Of a stretch of 41,408 nt of DNA, positions 8,897-16,728 are shown in pieces. The notes under the pieces are model-generated. The model made no database searches, had not been told where the DNA came from, and saw nothing but the letters and a program-made list of their open reading frames with translations. How positions within the stretch are numbered: position 1 is the stretch's first letter; each line of letters begins with the position of its first letter. This stretch comes from Clostridiales bacterium (GTDB taxonomy: Bacteria; Bacillota; Limnochordia; Darwinibacteriales; B1SED10-159): the NCBI GenBank assembly GCA_003551965.1, contig PUOC01000199.1, forward strand, positions 1 through 41,408. Reading direction: 5' to 3'. A program made the position numbers and the translations under genes.

Positions 8897-8911
8897 TGAG
8901 AATGATTATCA
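8897..8911 (-). promoter_or_regulatory. Fur-like 7-1-7 operator upstream of the fasciclin gene
   Basis: TGAGAATGATTATCA matches the 7-1-7 Fur consensus TGATAATnATTATCA at all but one position. It is followed on the minus strand, toward the fasciclin gene, by the leader and the ribosome binding site; AT-rich sequence that could carry the -10 region lies at 8912-8932. A PerR box (TTATAATnATTATAA) or Zur box (with central TAATnATTA flanked by CG) fits less well. Confidence 0.6.
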
Positions 8912-9327
8912 CTATCTATAATCTACCATAGACACTTAGAAATGCAAGGGCAGAACACGGTCGATTTCAGCTGTTTAGAATCACTTAGCTGTTAAAATCT
9001 TCAATTTTCTCTATTTTTCATACCCCGCCGATCAGAATGCTATCCGTTTCGTTGCTGGGCAGTACACACGTAGGCTGGCTTTGAGCTGGATTTAGACGGA
9101 GTGACGTGCAAGCGTGCAAACATCCCGCAACCTGTCTGTGGGCACATGCTGCTGCCAAAGCCAAAGTACCGGACCGCCCCATGGCGGCACTAACCTTTGC
9201 AGCGCGTTCTGCACATTTGCATGAACCCCGGAAAAGCGGTTTTGCCGCGTTTCTGCCATGTTCCCGTGGACACAAATCGACAGTGACCCGCGAAATCAAG
9301 AAATTTTGAGCCATTGTAGGCATAGAA
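8912..9327. other. spacer between divergent fasciclin and LamG genes
   Basis: About 415 bases that should contain the fasciclin promoter near its left edge; the LamG promoter follows at 9328. The open frame 9106-9309 on the plus strand has no ribosome binding site and a biased composition, so it was not called. Confidence 0.4.
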
Positions 9328-9356
9328 TTGAAATAATTAGCAATACAATGTATAAT
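9328..9356 (+). promoter_or_regulatory. sigma-A-type promoter for the LamG genes
   Basis: TTGAAA (9328-9333), a 17-base spacer, and TATAAT (9351-9356). This is a near-consensus promoter 100 bases before the first LamG gene, the only plus-strand gene it can serve. Confidence 0.75.
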
Positions 9357-9457
9357 GGACATAGTTCTTCCTTTGGGTGATAGAACAGCAGTTGGACGCT
9401 CCAAGGGTAGTTTTCGTGAGGGTAGAATTTGAGGAGATTGGGAAGGAGTGAGGAGTT

Positions 9458-10438
9458 TTGCTGAGGCGATTGTTGTTGGTTTTGTGTCTATGTGTTGGGA
9501 TGGCGGCTCCAGCTGCCGCCTATGGTTCCTGGGATTGGCAGGGTGAGGAGGTTGCGCCTTCCTTTGCCAACCAGCTGCAGGCGTTATTGGCAGAGTTTGA
9601 GACGTACATCGCACGGGCAGAGGCAGCCGATGCTGCCGATCCGGATTTTTTGGACGAACTTCGCGGCCTGCTGCAGAATTCCCGGGCCCTGGAGGAGCAG
9701 CTGCAGACCGCTCTGGCGCCGGCGACGGAACAACCGGCATCCCGTTGGGATCAAGCGGCTGGAACACAGGTTCAAGGTTTTTTTGGACCTAGGGGACACT
9801 GGATTTTCCGGGATGCGCTGGAAGGTACAGCACGGGATTCTACCGGGTCCAGGAATCATGGAACGGTATTGGGGCCAACACCCACTACGAGTCCGTTCGG
9901 CCGGGAAGGCGAGGCATACTACTTCAGCGGCTCCCGTCCCGACGATCACATTGATGTAGGCAATTCGCCGATTTTCGCAGGAAAGAGTCTCTTTTCATTG
10001 GTTGCCTGGATAAGGCCTACTTCTTTGGGTGTATCTCGATGGGGTACCATTATTTCCAAGCACAGCGAGTTCGCCGATGGTGAATGGTATCTTGCCGTGC
10101 GGCGCGGAGGTTTCCGCTTGGCCCATGTGGGTGATGGGGGTTTGCGGAGGAATTTGGAATGGGACTACGACGTGCCCGAAGATGAATGGACCCATGTCGC
10201 TGTCACATTTGAACGCGGCAAGGTTACGTTGTATGTCAATGGTGACGAGGTAGGTACGCAGCAGTCATCGGGCGGCACCAACACGACCACTTGGCCCGTA
10301 CTGATTGGAACCATTGCCGGCCAAGGCATGGATTCGGGTTGGAACTTCCAGGGAGCCCTTCACGATGTCCGTGTCTATGATCAAACCTTGCATCCTGGTT
10401 ATGTACGGTCGTTGGTGCCTCGTCCTACCGGCTTTTAA
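9458..10438 (+). CDS. exported LamG-domain protein, copy 1
   Basis: A 326-residue protein starting with TTG; GGAAGGAG lies about 9 bases upstream. It has a signal peptide (LRRLLLVLCLCVGMAAPAAA), a helical region (about 30-80) rich in Ala, Glu and Leu, and a C-terminal LamG/concanavalin-A-like jelly roll from about residue 110: HWIFRDALEGTARDSTG, YYFSGSRPDDHIDVGNSP, FSLVAWIRP, DEWTHVAVTFERGKVTLYVNG, WPVLIGTIAG, and DVRVYDQTL. This is the LamG_3 pattern; such domains usually bind glycans or proteins at the surface. The next gene encodes a paralogue of exactly the same length and domain order. No enzyme domain is present, so an adhesive or structural role is likely, which is inference. Confidence 0.88.
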   Translation: MLRRLLLVLCLCVGMAAPAAAYGSWDWQGEEVAPSFANQLQALLAEFETYIARAEAADAADPDFLDELRGLLQNSRALEEQLQTALAPATEQPASRWDQAAGTQVQGFFGPRGHWIFRDALEGTARDSTGSRNHGTVLGPTPTTSPFGREGEAYYFSGSRPDDHIDVGNSPIFAGKSLFSLVAWIRPTSLGVSRWGTIISKHSEFADGEWYLAVRRGGFRLAHVGDGGLRRNLEWDYDVPEDEWTHVAVTFERGKVTLYVNGDEVGTQQSSGGTNTTTWPVLIGTIAGQGMDSGWNFQGALHDVRVYDQTLHPGYVRSLVPRPTGF

Positions 10439-10603
10439 AGAGACCGAGACAAAAGGGGTTCTGGCTGATACCATCGCTGGCCTCCGAAGTTGTTTTTGCT
10501 GCAGACAGGGATTCGGTCTACTTGGTCCTGCAGATCGAATGACAGCGGCCGAGTATCCGTAGGGAAACGGTTATCAAGCAAAGTTGGTGAGGAGGTATCG
10601 ACC

Positions 10604-11584
10604 GTGCAAAAACTGACGGCTATCGTACTCTTTTTCTGTCTCGTTGGTTGTTCGCTCTCAGCGCTGGCGTACGATGCTTGGGATTGGCGGGAGGATGGTG
10701 CATCCGCTGTTGCGCTCCGATTGGAACAGCTTGCTCTGGAAATGCAGTCTGTGATTGAGGCGGCTGCTGCGGCCAATGCAGCCCATCCAGACTTCTTAAG
10801 GGATCTACGTCAAACGGTCCAAGGCATGCTGGAGTTGGCGGAACGCGCTCCGGCGGATCTGCCGCTATCGGTCCGGGAACCGGCTGACCCCACGGTCCCG
10901 CGGGACACGGTCCGGGATATTATGCCCGTCGCCGTCGGATCCCCAGCGGGCCACTGGGTTTTGGATGATGCTGCCCAGGGAACAGCCCGCGATGTTTCCG
11001 GCCATGGCCATCACGGCACCGTTGTCGGCCCGCACCCTAGCACCGATCCCTTTGGGCGGGAAGGTCACGCTTACTACTTCAGCGGCACAGCCCGCCCCGA
11101 CCATCACATTGATCTGGGGAACTCGCCTAGGTTCACCGGATTGGATCGATTTTCCGTGGCCGCTTGGATACGCCCCATGGGCTTTGATTCGGAATGGAGC
11201 ACGATCATGTCCCAACACAATATTCATGGAGATGGCGAGTGGTATATCGCGGTACGCTCACGCGGCTTTCGTTTCGCTCACATAGATGGCAACGGGGTCC
11301 GCCGCAACCGCCACTTCGACTATGACGTTCCGTTGGAGGAGTGGATGCATGTGGCTGTAACCTTTGACAATGGTGCTGTGTCGTTTTATGTCAACGGCAT
11401 TGAACTAGGCACTGCAGAGGTGGGCGAGGGGACAAATGCAACAAGTTGGCCGCTTCTCATTGGCACCATCGGCGGTGACAGCTGGGGCAGAGGATGGAGT
11501 TTTTGGGGCTGTATGTATGATGTGCGTCTCTACGACTATGCCGTATCGAGCAGTGACGTTGCCTCGATGGCCGCTGTCCGCTAG
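10604..11584 (+). CDS. exported LamG-domain protein, copy 2
   Basis: A 326-residue paralogue of the preceding gene. The frame is open from 10490, but the GTG at 10604 follows GAGGAGG by about 8 bases and begins a clean signal peptide (VQKLTAIVLFFCLVGCSLSALA), so it is taken as the start. A Cys in the signal (LVGC) could make it a lipoprotein; the following AYDAWDWRED lines up with AYGSWDWQGE of copy 1 after signal peptidase I cleavage, so I favour ordinary secretion. The helical spacer and the LamG jelly roll repeat those of copy 1 (YYFSGTARPDHHIDLGNSP, EWMHVAVTFDNGAVSFYVNG, WPLLIGTIGG, DVRLYD). The gap from copy 1 is 165 bases; the pair is a tandem duplication that has diverged. Confidence 0.88.
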   Translation: MQKLTAIVLFFCLVGCSLSALAYDAWDWREDGASAVALRLEQLALEMQSVIEAAAAANAAHPDFLRDLRQTVQGMLELAERAPADLPLSVREPADPTVPRDTVRDIMPVAVGSPAGHWVLDDAAQGTARDVSGHGHHGTVVGPHPSTDPFGREGHAYYFSGTARPDHHIDLGNSPRFTGLDRFSVAAWIRPMGFDSEWSTIMSQHNIHGDGEWYIAVRSRGFRFAHIDGNGVRRNRHFDYDVPLEEWMHVAVTFDNGAVSFYVNGIELGTAEVGEGTNATSWPLLIGTIGGDSWGRGWSFWGCMYDVRLYDYAVSSSDVASMAAVR

Positions 11585-11661
11585 TCATCGTGAGTCGACA
11601 GGGACCCAGCGGTGGGCAGCGGAAGGCGCTTGAAAATCCAATGAGATAGGGGGCCATGGCT

Positions 11662-12492
11662 GTGCTTGAACTACCTGAAGCCGCTGTCCTCGCCCGGCAG
11701 CTTAACGATTCGGTACGGGGGAAAACCATACGGGAGGTAGAGGCGGCCCGGACGCCCCATAAGTTTGCCTGGTATTCCGGCGATCCGGCGCACTACGCAA
11801 CACGTCTGCAGGGAACGATGATGGGTACCGCAACTTCCCGGGGCGGGATGGTGGAAACAGCGGTGAACGGCTGCGTGTTGGTGTTCGGCGAAGGCACCGG
11901 ACTGCGGTACTATGAACCGGACACCGAAAAACCGCAGAAGCATCAACTGCTGGTTACCTTTGACGATTCTTCGGCACTCGCGGCAGTTGTGCGAATGTAT
12001 GGACACCTATGGTGCTTCGCCCACGGTGCGTTTGACAGCCGTTATTATCAGATGGCGGTGGAAAAACCGTCTCCGTTGGATGACGCCTTTGATTTACCTT
12101 ACTTCCAGCGGCTCTTCTTCGATCCAACGGCAGCCAAAGCCAGTGCCAAGGCATTTCTAGCCACAGAACAGCGCATTCCCGGTCTGGGCAACGGCGTGCT
12201 TCAAGATATCTTATTTGCGGCGAAAATCCACCCCAAGCGAAAGGTCTCGACTCTTTCAGCCCAAGAGCGGGAGTATCTATTCTATGCCCTGAAAACTGTA
12301 TTAGACGAAATGCAGGTCAAGGGCGGCCGGGATACCGAAAAGGATCTGTGGGGGCAGACAGGCGGTTATGTGACGAAAATGAGCCGCCACACCGTCGGCT
12401 CCCCTTGTCCGCTGTGCGATCGGGCCATTGTGAAAGCAAACTATCTAGGAGGAAGCGTATATTACTGTGGAAGCTGCCAGCGGCTGGATTGA
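11662..12492 (+). CDS. Fpg/Nei-family DNA glycosylase (endonuclease VIII-like)
   Basis: A 276-residue base-excision repair protein. The H2TH region is ATEQRIPGLGNGVLQDILFAAKIHPKRK and the C-terminal zinc finger is CPLCDRAIVKANYLGGSVYYCGSC (four Cys). An in-frame ATG at 11656 exists, but GTG at 11662 gives MLELPEAAVLARQ, which fits the subfamily start and lies 8 bases from a GGGGG tract; it is preferred. Canonical Fpg and Nei enzymes use an N-terminal Pro (MPELPE or MPEGPE) as nucleophile; here the residue after Met is Leu and the conserved Glu follows, so the Schiff-base chemistry must differ or be lost. This subgroup, common in Firmicutes, keeps the overall fold. It is 78 bases after LamG copy 2; co-transcription is possible but functionally unexplained. 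Confidence 0.88.
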   Translation: MLELPEAAVLARQLNDSVRGKTIREVEAARTPHKFAWYSGDPAHYATRLQGTMMGTATSRGGMVETAVNGCVLVFGEGTGLRYYEPDTEKPQKHQLLVTFDDSSALAAVVRMYGHLWCFAHGAFDSRYYQMAVEKPSPLDDAFDLPYFQRLFFDPTAAKASAKAFLATEQRIPGLGNGVLQDILFAAKIHPKRKVSTLSAQEREYLFYALKTVLDEMQVKGGRDTEKDLWGQTGGYVTKMSRHTVGSPCPLCDRAIVKANYLGGSVYYCGSCQRLD

Positions 12493-12519
12493 CGCACAAG
12501 TAACGAGAACAAGGGGCAA

Positions 12520-12542
12520 GGGGGCCTAGCGGGCCTCCTTTT
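12520..12542 (+). terminator. intrinsic terminator after the glycosylase gene
   Basis: A GC-rich 7-bp stem (12520-12526 with 12532-12538, one G-T pair) is followed at once by TTTT and a pyrimidine-rich stretch. It ends the LamG-glycosylase transcription unit. Confidence 0.65.
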
Positions 12543-12890
12543 CCTCGTACCTGGGCTGTGACGGAACCTTTTAGGCTGGGTTGGAGCGCTAGGAAGGCTC
12601 AGGGGACAGCATTTTGACTTGTTCCTTTTGGCGGCGAGGGGTATCGCTTCTGCGGAGGAGCACACTTGCCATGTACCCTGGATCAGGCAGAATCGGGGCT
12701 CTGCCTTTGAGAACCAGCATCCCTTAGGTCCCCGCACAGGCCGAACCTGCATGGGTTTGCGGTGATGGCTATTCTATACACCAAACCGCAACCCGCGGGC
12801 GCAGTCGAATGCGTTGCCTCTGTTCAACGCGGAATTAAGAGGATACAGAAGATGAAGAAAGAAGCGCAGGGAACATGAGGGAGGAGTGGC
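12543..12890. other. 348-base spacer before the sialidase-like gene
   Basis: Should contain the promoter of the downstream gene; none is convincing. An 18-codon ORF at 12671-12727 (MYPGSGRIGALPLRTSIP) follows GGAGGAG by 10 bases, but nothing else supports it. Confidence 0.35.
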
Positions 12891-14615
12891 ATGGAAATGG
12901 TGAAGGACCATCGCAACATCCGGCATGGAGATCGCCTGCCGTGTGAGGGGTACTGCGATCAACCCTATGTTGTACAAACCAATGACGGCAACTGGCTTTG
13001 TGTTATGACCACTGGCCCTGGCCCCGAGGGTGATTGTCGTCAACACGTGGCAGCCACGGTCAGCTCCGATCAGGGAAGAACATGGTCGCAGCTCATAGAC
13101 ATTGAGCCCATGGGCCCGCCGGAGGCTTCGTGGGCCATGCCGTTGAAGACACCCAGTGGAAGAGTGTATGTGTTTTATACCTACAACAAGGACAATGTGC
13201 AGAAATTGCCGGGATGGGCATCACCGGGTCGCCATCGAGTAGACACCCTAGGTCATCTTGCATACAAGTATTCCGATGACCACGGACGGACTTGGTCTCG
13301 CCAGCGCTACTATGTGCCCATGCGCAAGATGACAATCGATTATGAGAATGGCTATGGCGGCGAAGTTATGTTTTTCTGGGGCGTGGGCAAGCCCATCATC
13401 CACGGGAATATCGTGTACTTGGGTGTTGCCAAAGTAGGTGACTTCAACAGCGTTGGCTTTATGGCGGAGTCGGAAGGTGTTTTCCTTAAGAGTAACAACA
13501 TTCTGGAGGAGTTGGACCCCGGGAAGATCCACTGGGAAACTTTGCCCGACGGTGATATGGGCCTTAGGTCTCCTAAGGGGCCGATAGCGGATGAAAATAA
13601 CGTCGCCGCCTTAAGCGATGGAAGCCTGTACGCGACATATCGGACCATGGAAGGCCGCAGTGGCCAAGCATACAGCAGGGATGGGGGATACACCTGGGAG
13701 GACCGGCAGTATGCCTCGTACTCTCCAGGCGGTCGATGGCTTAAGCATCCGCGCGCAGCTACTTTCGTGCGCAAATGCAGCCATGGCCGATTCATCCTCT
13801 GGTTCCACAATCATGGCCGCCGCTGGTACCAGGACCGCAACCCCGCCTGGATCGCCGGCGGCGTTGAACGCGATGGGTATATCCACTGGTCACAGCCGGA
13901 GATCTGCCTTTACGACGACAACCCAGAGACACGAATCAGTTATCCGGACTTCATTGAGGAAGATGGCCACTATTTCGTTACAGAGACACAGAAGACAATC
14001 GCCCGCTGTCACAGAATGGATGGCAGCCTTTTGGAAGGGATGTGGAGCCAGATGGAAGATACGGCCTGCACACCCCGTCGGCCGGAACCGCACCTTACAG
14101 TATCTGGTTGCCAGCCGGGAACAAAGATCACCGCGGGCACAATCCCGAGATTGGAAGAGGGCCGGGGTTTTGCCTTGGAGTTGTGGCTGAACATGCGCGG
14201 CCTAGGAATGGAGGGCATGTTGTGCAGTACCTTAGACGAGTCAAATAAGGGCATCGAAGTCAGGACGACAATACGCGGGACACTGCAATTGACGTTGTCA
14301 AACGGCGAAGTATCGCTGTGCGGAGAGACCGATACCGGGCTACTGCGCCGAGGAGCATGGCAACATGTGGTTCTGAACGTGGACGGCGGTTCCAGAATCA
14401 TGAGTTTTGTGGTAGACGGCGTTTTATGTGACGGCGGGGACATTCGTGACCGGGGTTGGTACCGCATTCCTAAGGAGCTCGTGGATGTCAATGGCGCGAG
14501 TCGTCTAACCATGGGCTTTTTTAAGGGAGAACTCGGACAAGTGAACATCTACGATCGTTATCTGCGTACCTACGAGGCAGTAGGCAATTATCGGACGGGC
14601 AGACAGTCAACGTGA
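12891..14615 (+). CDS. sialidase-like (BNR/Asp-box) protein fused to a C-terminal LamG domain
   Basis: A 574-residue protein with no signal peptide, hence probably cytoplasmic. Three Asp boxes (SxDxGxTW) are visible: SSDQGRTWS near residue 58, SDDHGRTWS near 126 and SRDGGYTWE near 263, giving a six-bladed sialidase-type propeller over about 1-390. From about residue 400 a LamG/concanavalin-A-like domain follows (GFALELWLNMRG, GAWQHVVLNVDGG, SFVVDGVLCDGG, QVNIYDRYLRTYE). Relatives are annotated as exo-alpha-sialidases or as BNR-repeat proteins of unknown activity; full catalytic residues (Arg triad, Tyr/Glu pair) could not be assigned by eye. ATG at 12891 follows GGAGGAG at a suitable distance. 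It sits alone. Its intracellular location suggests action on imported oligosaccharides, which is inference. Confidence 0.85.
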   Translation: MEMVKDHRNIRHGDRLPCEGYCDQPYVVQTNDGNWLCVMTTGPGPEGDCRQHVAATVSSDQGRTWSQLIDIEPMGPPEASWAMPLKTPSGRVYVFYTYNKDNVQKLPGWASPGRHRVDTLGHLAYKYSDDHGRTWSRQRYYVPMRKMTIDYENGYGGEVMFFWGVGKPIIHGNIVYLGVAKVGDFNSVGFMAESEGVFLKSNNILEELDPGKIHWETLPDGDMGLRSPKGPIADENNVAALSDGSLYATYRTMEGRSGQAYSRDGGYTWEDRQYASYSPGGRWLKHPRAATFVRKCSHGRFILWFHNHGRRWYQDRNPAWIAGGVERDGYIHWSQPEICLYDDNPETRISYPDFIEEDGHYFVTETQKTIARCHRMDGSLLEGMWSQMEDTACTPRRPEPHLTVSGCQPGTKITAGTIPRLEEGRGFALELWLNMRGLGMEGMLCSTLDESNKGIEVRTTIRGTLQLTLSNGEVSLCGETDTGLLRRGAWQHVVLNVDGGSRIMSFVVDGVLCDGGDIRDRGWYRIPKELVDVNGASRLTMGFFKGELGQVNIYDRYLRTYEAVGNYRTGRQST

Positions 14616-14895
14616 GAGCTGCGTGACCAGCATACCGTTTCCGACCAGCGTTTTTTCTGCGCGTGCATAAACACTGGTATGTTCACCAGTTCTCGATGCA
14701 ACCAGGCGTCTTACAGGGCCCAAGAACAGAAGCAAAAGGGCCAACCCGCTCGCGGCGCAGGTTACCCGCTGCTGTACTGAGAGGAACACCTCAGTCGCAA
14801 GACAGCGCTGCAACGCAAGGGTTGACCCAAGTCCGTCATATCGCATAGGAATCATATCCGTGACGCTGTCCGTTTCAGGGGAACGGGGCCTCGGA

Positions 14896-15435
14896 TCAAG
14901 ACACGTCTTTTGACGCCTTAGTGCAGGGAAGATAATAGTCCAGGATGACGCGGCCCTCGGCATCTGGGTTTGTGAAGCGGGGACAGTTATACAGCTCCAT
15001 ACTCCAGCCGCCGGCGCTGCTATCATAGACATACCCCTGTTCTTTCATGGCAGCCTCGGCCAGTTGGTAGGCTTGGGAGTAGATGCTCGTTTCCGGACCC
15101 TTTACCCACGACACAGCCGCCGTGCAGGGGGCCACATCTCGATGCTCGAAGCCGTCGGGCACCGGTGTGCCTGGCTCCACCAGCTTGCCGACAATATATA
15201 GAAACTGTTGGGTGCTCTCATCCCATTCGGCCATCCAACCCACATAGGCGTCGTCAATGGAGACATCCTGGAGCTGGTCCAGTGCAGCCATGGTTCCATC
15301 GGAAAAACACTGCTCCCAGAGTTTGGGAAGCGGGTTGTCCGGTCCTTGGACATCTTTAAACAGCGGCCGCATACCCTTACCCACCACACGCATGGCCGGC
15401 ATCTCACGAACTTCCCATTGGATTACCTTGGACAC
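14896..15435 (-). CDS. GyrI-like small-molecule-binding protein
   Basis: A 179-residue protein of the GyrI-like / AraC effector-binding domain superfamily: MSKVIQWEVREMPAMRVVGKG at the start (the first strand of the SHS2 fold), a central YVGWMAEWDESTQQFLYIVGKLVEPG, PDGFEHRDVAPCTAAVSWVKGPE (characteristic of the second repeat), and a C-terminal strand ILDYYLPC. Stand-alone members bind hydrophobic ligands or inhibit gyrase; some hydrolyse xenobiotics. There is no DNA-binding domain, so it is not itself a transcription activator. GTG at 15435 follows AGGGGA by 7 bases. It is the last minus-strand gene after the rubrerythrin-like gene, 247 bases away; co-transcription is uncertain. Confidence 0.85.
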   Translation of the reverse strand: MSKVIQWEVREMPAMRVVGKGMRPLFKDVQGPDNPLPKLWEQCFSDGTMAALDQLQDVSIDDAYVGWMAEWDESTQQFLYIVGKLVEPGTPVPDGFEHRDVAPCTAAVSWVKGPETSIYSQAYQLAEAAMKEQGYVYDSSAGGWSMELYNCPRFTNPDAEGRVILDYYLPCTKASKDVS

Positions 15436-15682
15436 AGCACTATCCCCTTTCCACAGCGGAGAATTTATGCTTCTAGTGTACTCTGGGAGGCCGCGGAAGT
15501 AAATGGTTTTGTTAACGGCGGCCGCTACTGTGAGGGTTCCTGTGGGCAGCGGGTCCGGCCAACACCCGCACGTCCCGGGAAAGGGCGCCGACAGTAGAAA
15601 ACCGCCAAGCTCTGGCCAGCAGGGCTTGACGGATCGACACCTGGGTTATTACACCGCCCAACACAAGGCGACACCCAAGATT

Positions 15683-16156
15683 CTACCGAAAATCCAAATA
15701 GGGATACCATTCTTCAGGGCGCTGCAAGAGCTGGAGAAGCCGCCATATGATCAGCCGATGGGACTCTTCTTCGTCGACCAGCCGCAGGAATGCTTTCTTC
15801 TCTTCATCGGAGCCGGCGTTTTGCGCCATCTCTGTGTAGACCGCAATGCTTTTCTTTTCGAACTCTAAGGCCATTTCATAGGCTTCCAGGTAATTTTGCT
15901 TTTGGTCCAAGGTTTCGCGATCAATGGTCTGTGGTGGGAATATCTTCCTGGCATCCTCCATGGGGTCTTTGGTTTCAAAGTCGTATTTACCCAGTTCTTT
16001 CATGCGCAGAATTGCTTGGTAGTGGCGCTCTTCATCGGCAGCCAGAGAACGGAACAGTTTCTCGGTCTGTCTATCCTTGGTGGCGTCGGCATACTTCAGG
16101 TAAAAGGCGCGGCCGTCTTCTTCATTCTGCAGGGCAATGTCCAGCACATTGGCCAT
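15683..16156 (-). CDS. rubrerythrin-like ferritin-family protein
   Basis: A 157-residue four-helix diiron protein. Helix 1 has QNEEDGRAFYLKYAD, helix 2 has AADEERHYQAILRM (ExxH), helix 3 has EFEKKSIAVYTEMAQN and helix 4 has VDEEESHRLIIWRLL (ExxH). The pattern matches rubrerythrin/erythrin domains that reduce peroxide or store iron; no C-terminal rubredoxin domain is present, so electrons must come from a separate donor. ATG at 16156 follows AGAGGAGGT. It lies 44 bases downstream of the conserved hypothetical gene and so likely belongs with the nqr-like operon, consistent with peroxide defence in an anaerobe. Confidence 0.88.
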   Translation of the reverse strand: MANVLDIALQNEEDGRAFYLKYADATKDRQTEKLFRSLAADEERHYQAILRMKELGKYDFETKDPMEDARKIFPPQTIDRETLDQKQNYLEAYEMALEFEKKSIAVYTEMAQNAGSDEEKKAFLRLVDEEESHRLIIWRLLQLLQRPEEWYPYLDFR

Positions 16157-16200
16157 GACTATACCTCCTCTTTAGGATTCTGGAATATCTTCCCGTGGGG

Positions 16201-16653
16201 CTAAAAAAGAATACGCATTACTGTGGCCGGCTCGATGCGGAACTTCGCGCCGTGCCCTTCATAGAAACCATGGGCTTGGATCATATGGATATTGAGGGCA
16301 GAAAAGGAGAGGCGCTGCCCGGTCTTCTGGTCTGTTACCGACACCATAACCTTAGGAGCGGTGTGGTTGTCCCGGAAGGGACAGGGAATTCCACCCTTGT
16401 GCTCTTCCGCCACAACGTCGTAGCGCCGTTCTACTTCCACCGCCTGACCTAATCCTTTGCGGCCCTCGGTGTAGAAGAATTGGAGTCTCCCGGCGATGTC
16501 GCCGTGGGTAGTACCCAATTGGGTGACTAGGGCGTCGTCAGCCTCTAGAATGTCCATGAGCTGGCGGGTGTCCGAACCTAAGAACCCAAAGGCCGCCAGG
16601 GATCCCGAGCGCATGTTTTCTTGAATTGCATGTAGTTCGGGGGTTTGTTTCAC
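16201..16653 (-). CDS. conserved-looking cytoplasmic protein of unknown function
   Basis: A 150-residue soluble protein; I cannot name its family. The first 30 residues contain GSLAAFGFLGSDTRQLMDILEADD; the rest has CPFRDNH and a striking C-terminal block SALNIHMIQAHGFYEGHGAKFRIEP with several His and aromatic residues, which could be a ligand or metal site. GTG at 16653 follows GGGGAG by 8 bases. It sits between nqrF (75 bases upstream) and the rubrerythrin-like gene (44 bases downstream) on the same strand, so it is plausibly part of that transcript. A role in flavin, metal or redox handling would fit the context but is a guess. Confidence 0.7.
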   Translation of the reverse strand: MKQTPELHAIQENMRSGSLAAFGFLGSDTRQLMDILEADDALVTQLGTTHGDIAGRLQFFYTEGRKGLGQAVEVERRYDVVAEEHKGGIPCPFRDNHTAPKVMVSVTDQKTGQRLSFSALNIHMIQAHGFYEGHGAKFRIEPATVMRILF

Positions 16654-16728
16654 AAAAGCTGCTCCCCTTTCTAGCCTCTGCGGCTGTGGTGTGGGAAACC
16701 GAGCCGTATGCGCAGCAGCGGCCGATTC

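Noticed and set aside
8897-8911. PerR or Zur box instead of a Fur box
   Set aside because: The half-sites read TGAGAAT and ATTATCA, closer to the Fur TGATAAT/ATTATCA than to the PerR or Zur consensus, though relatedness of these sites leaves some doubt.
9018-9767. 249-codon minus-strand open frame across the LamG promoter and gene start
   Set aside because: It is antisense to the well-supported LamG gene and a near-consensus promoter, is Pro/Arg/Ser/Thr-rich, and has no ribosome binding site.
15602-15632. Hairpin after the rubrerythrin-like gene as a terminator
   Set aside because: The 9-base arms have a central C-A mismatch, the loop is 13 bases and no U-tract follows on the minus strand, so it was not called.
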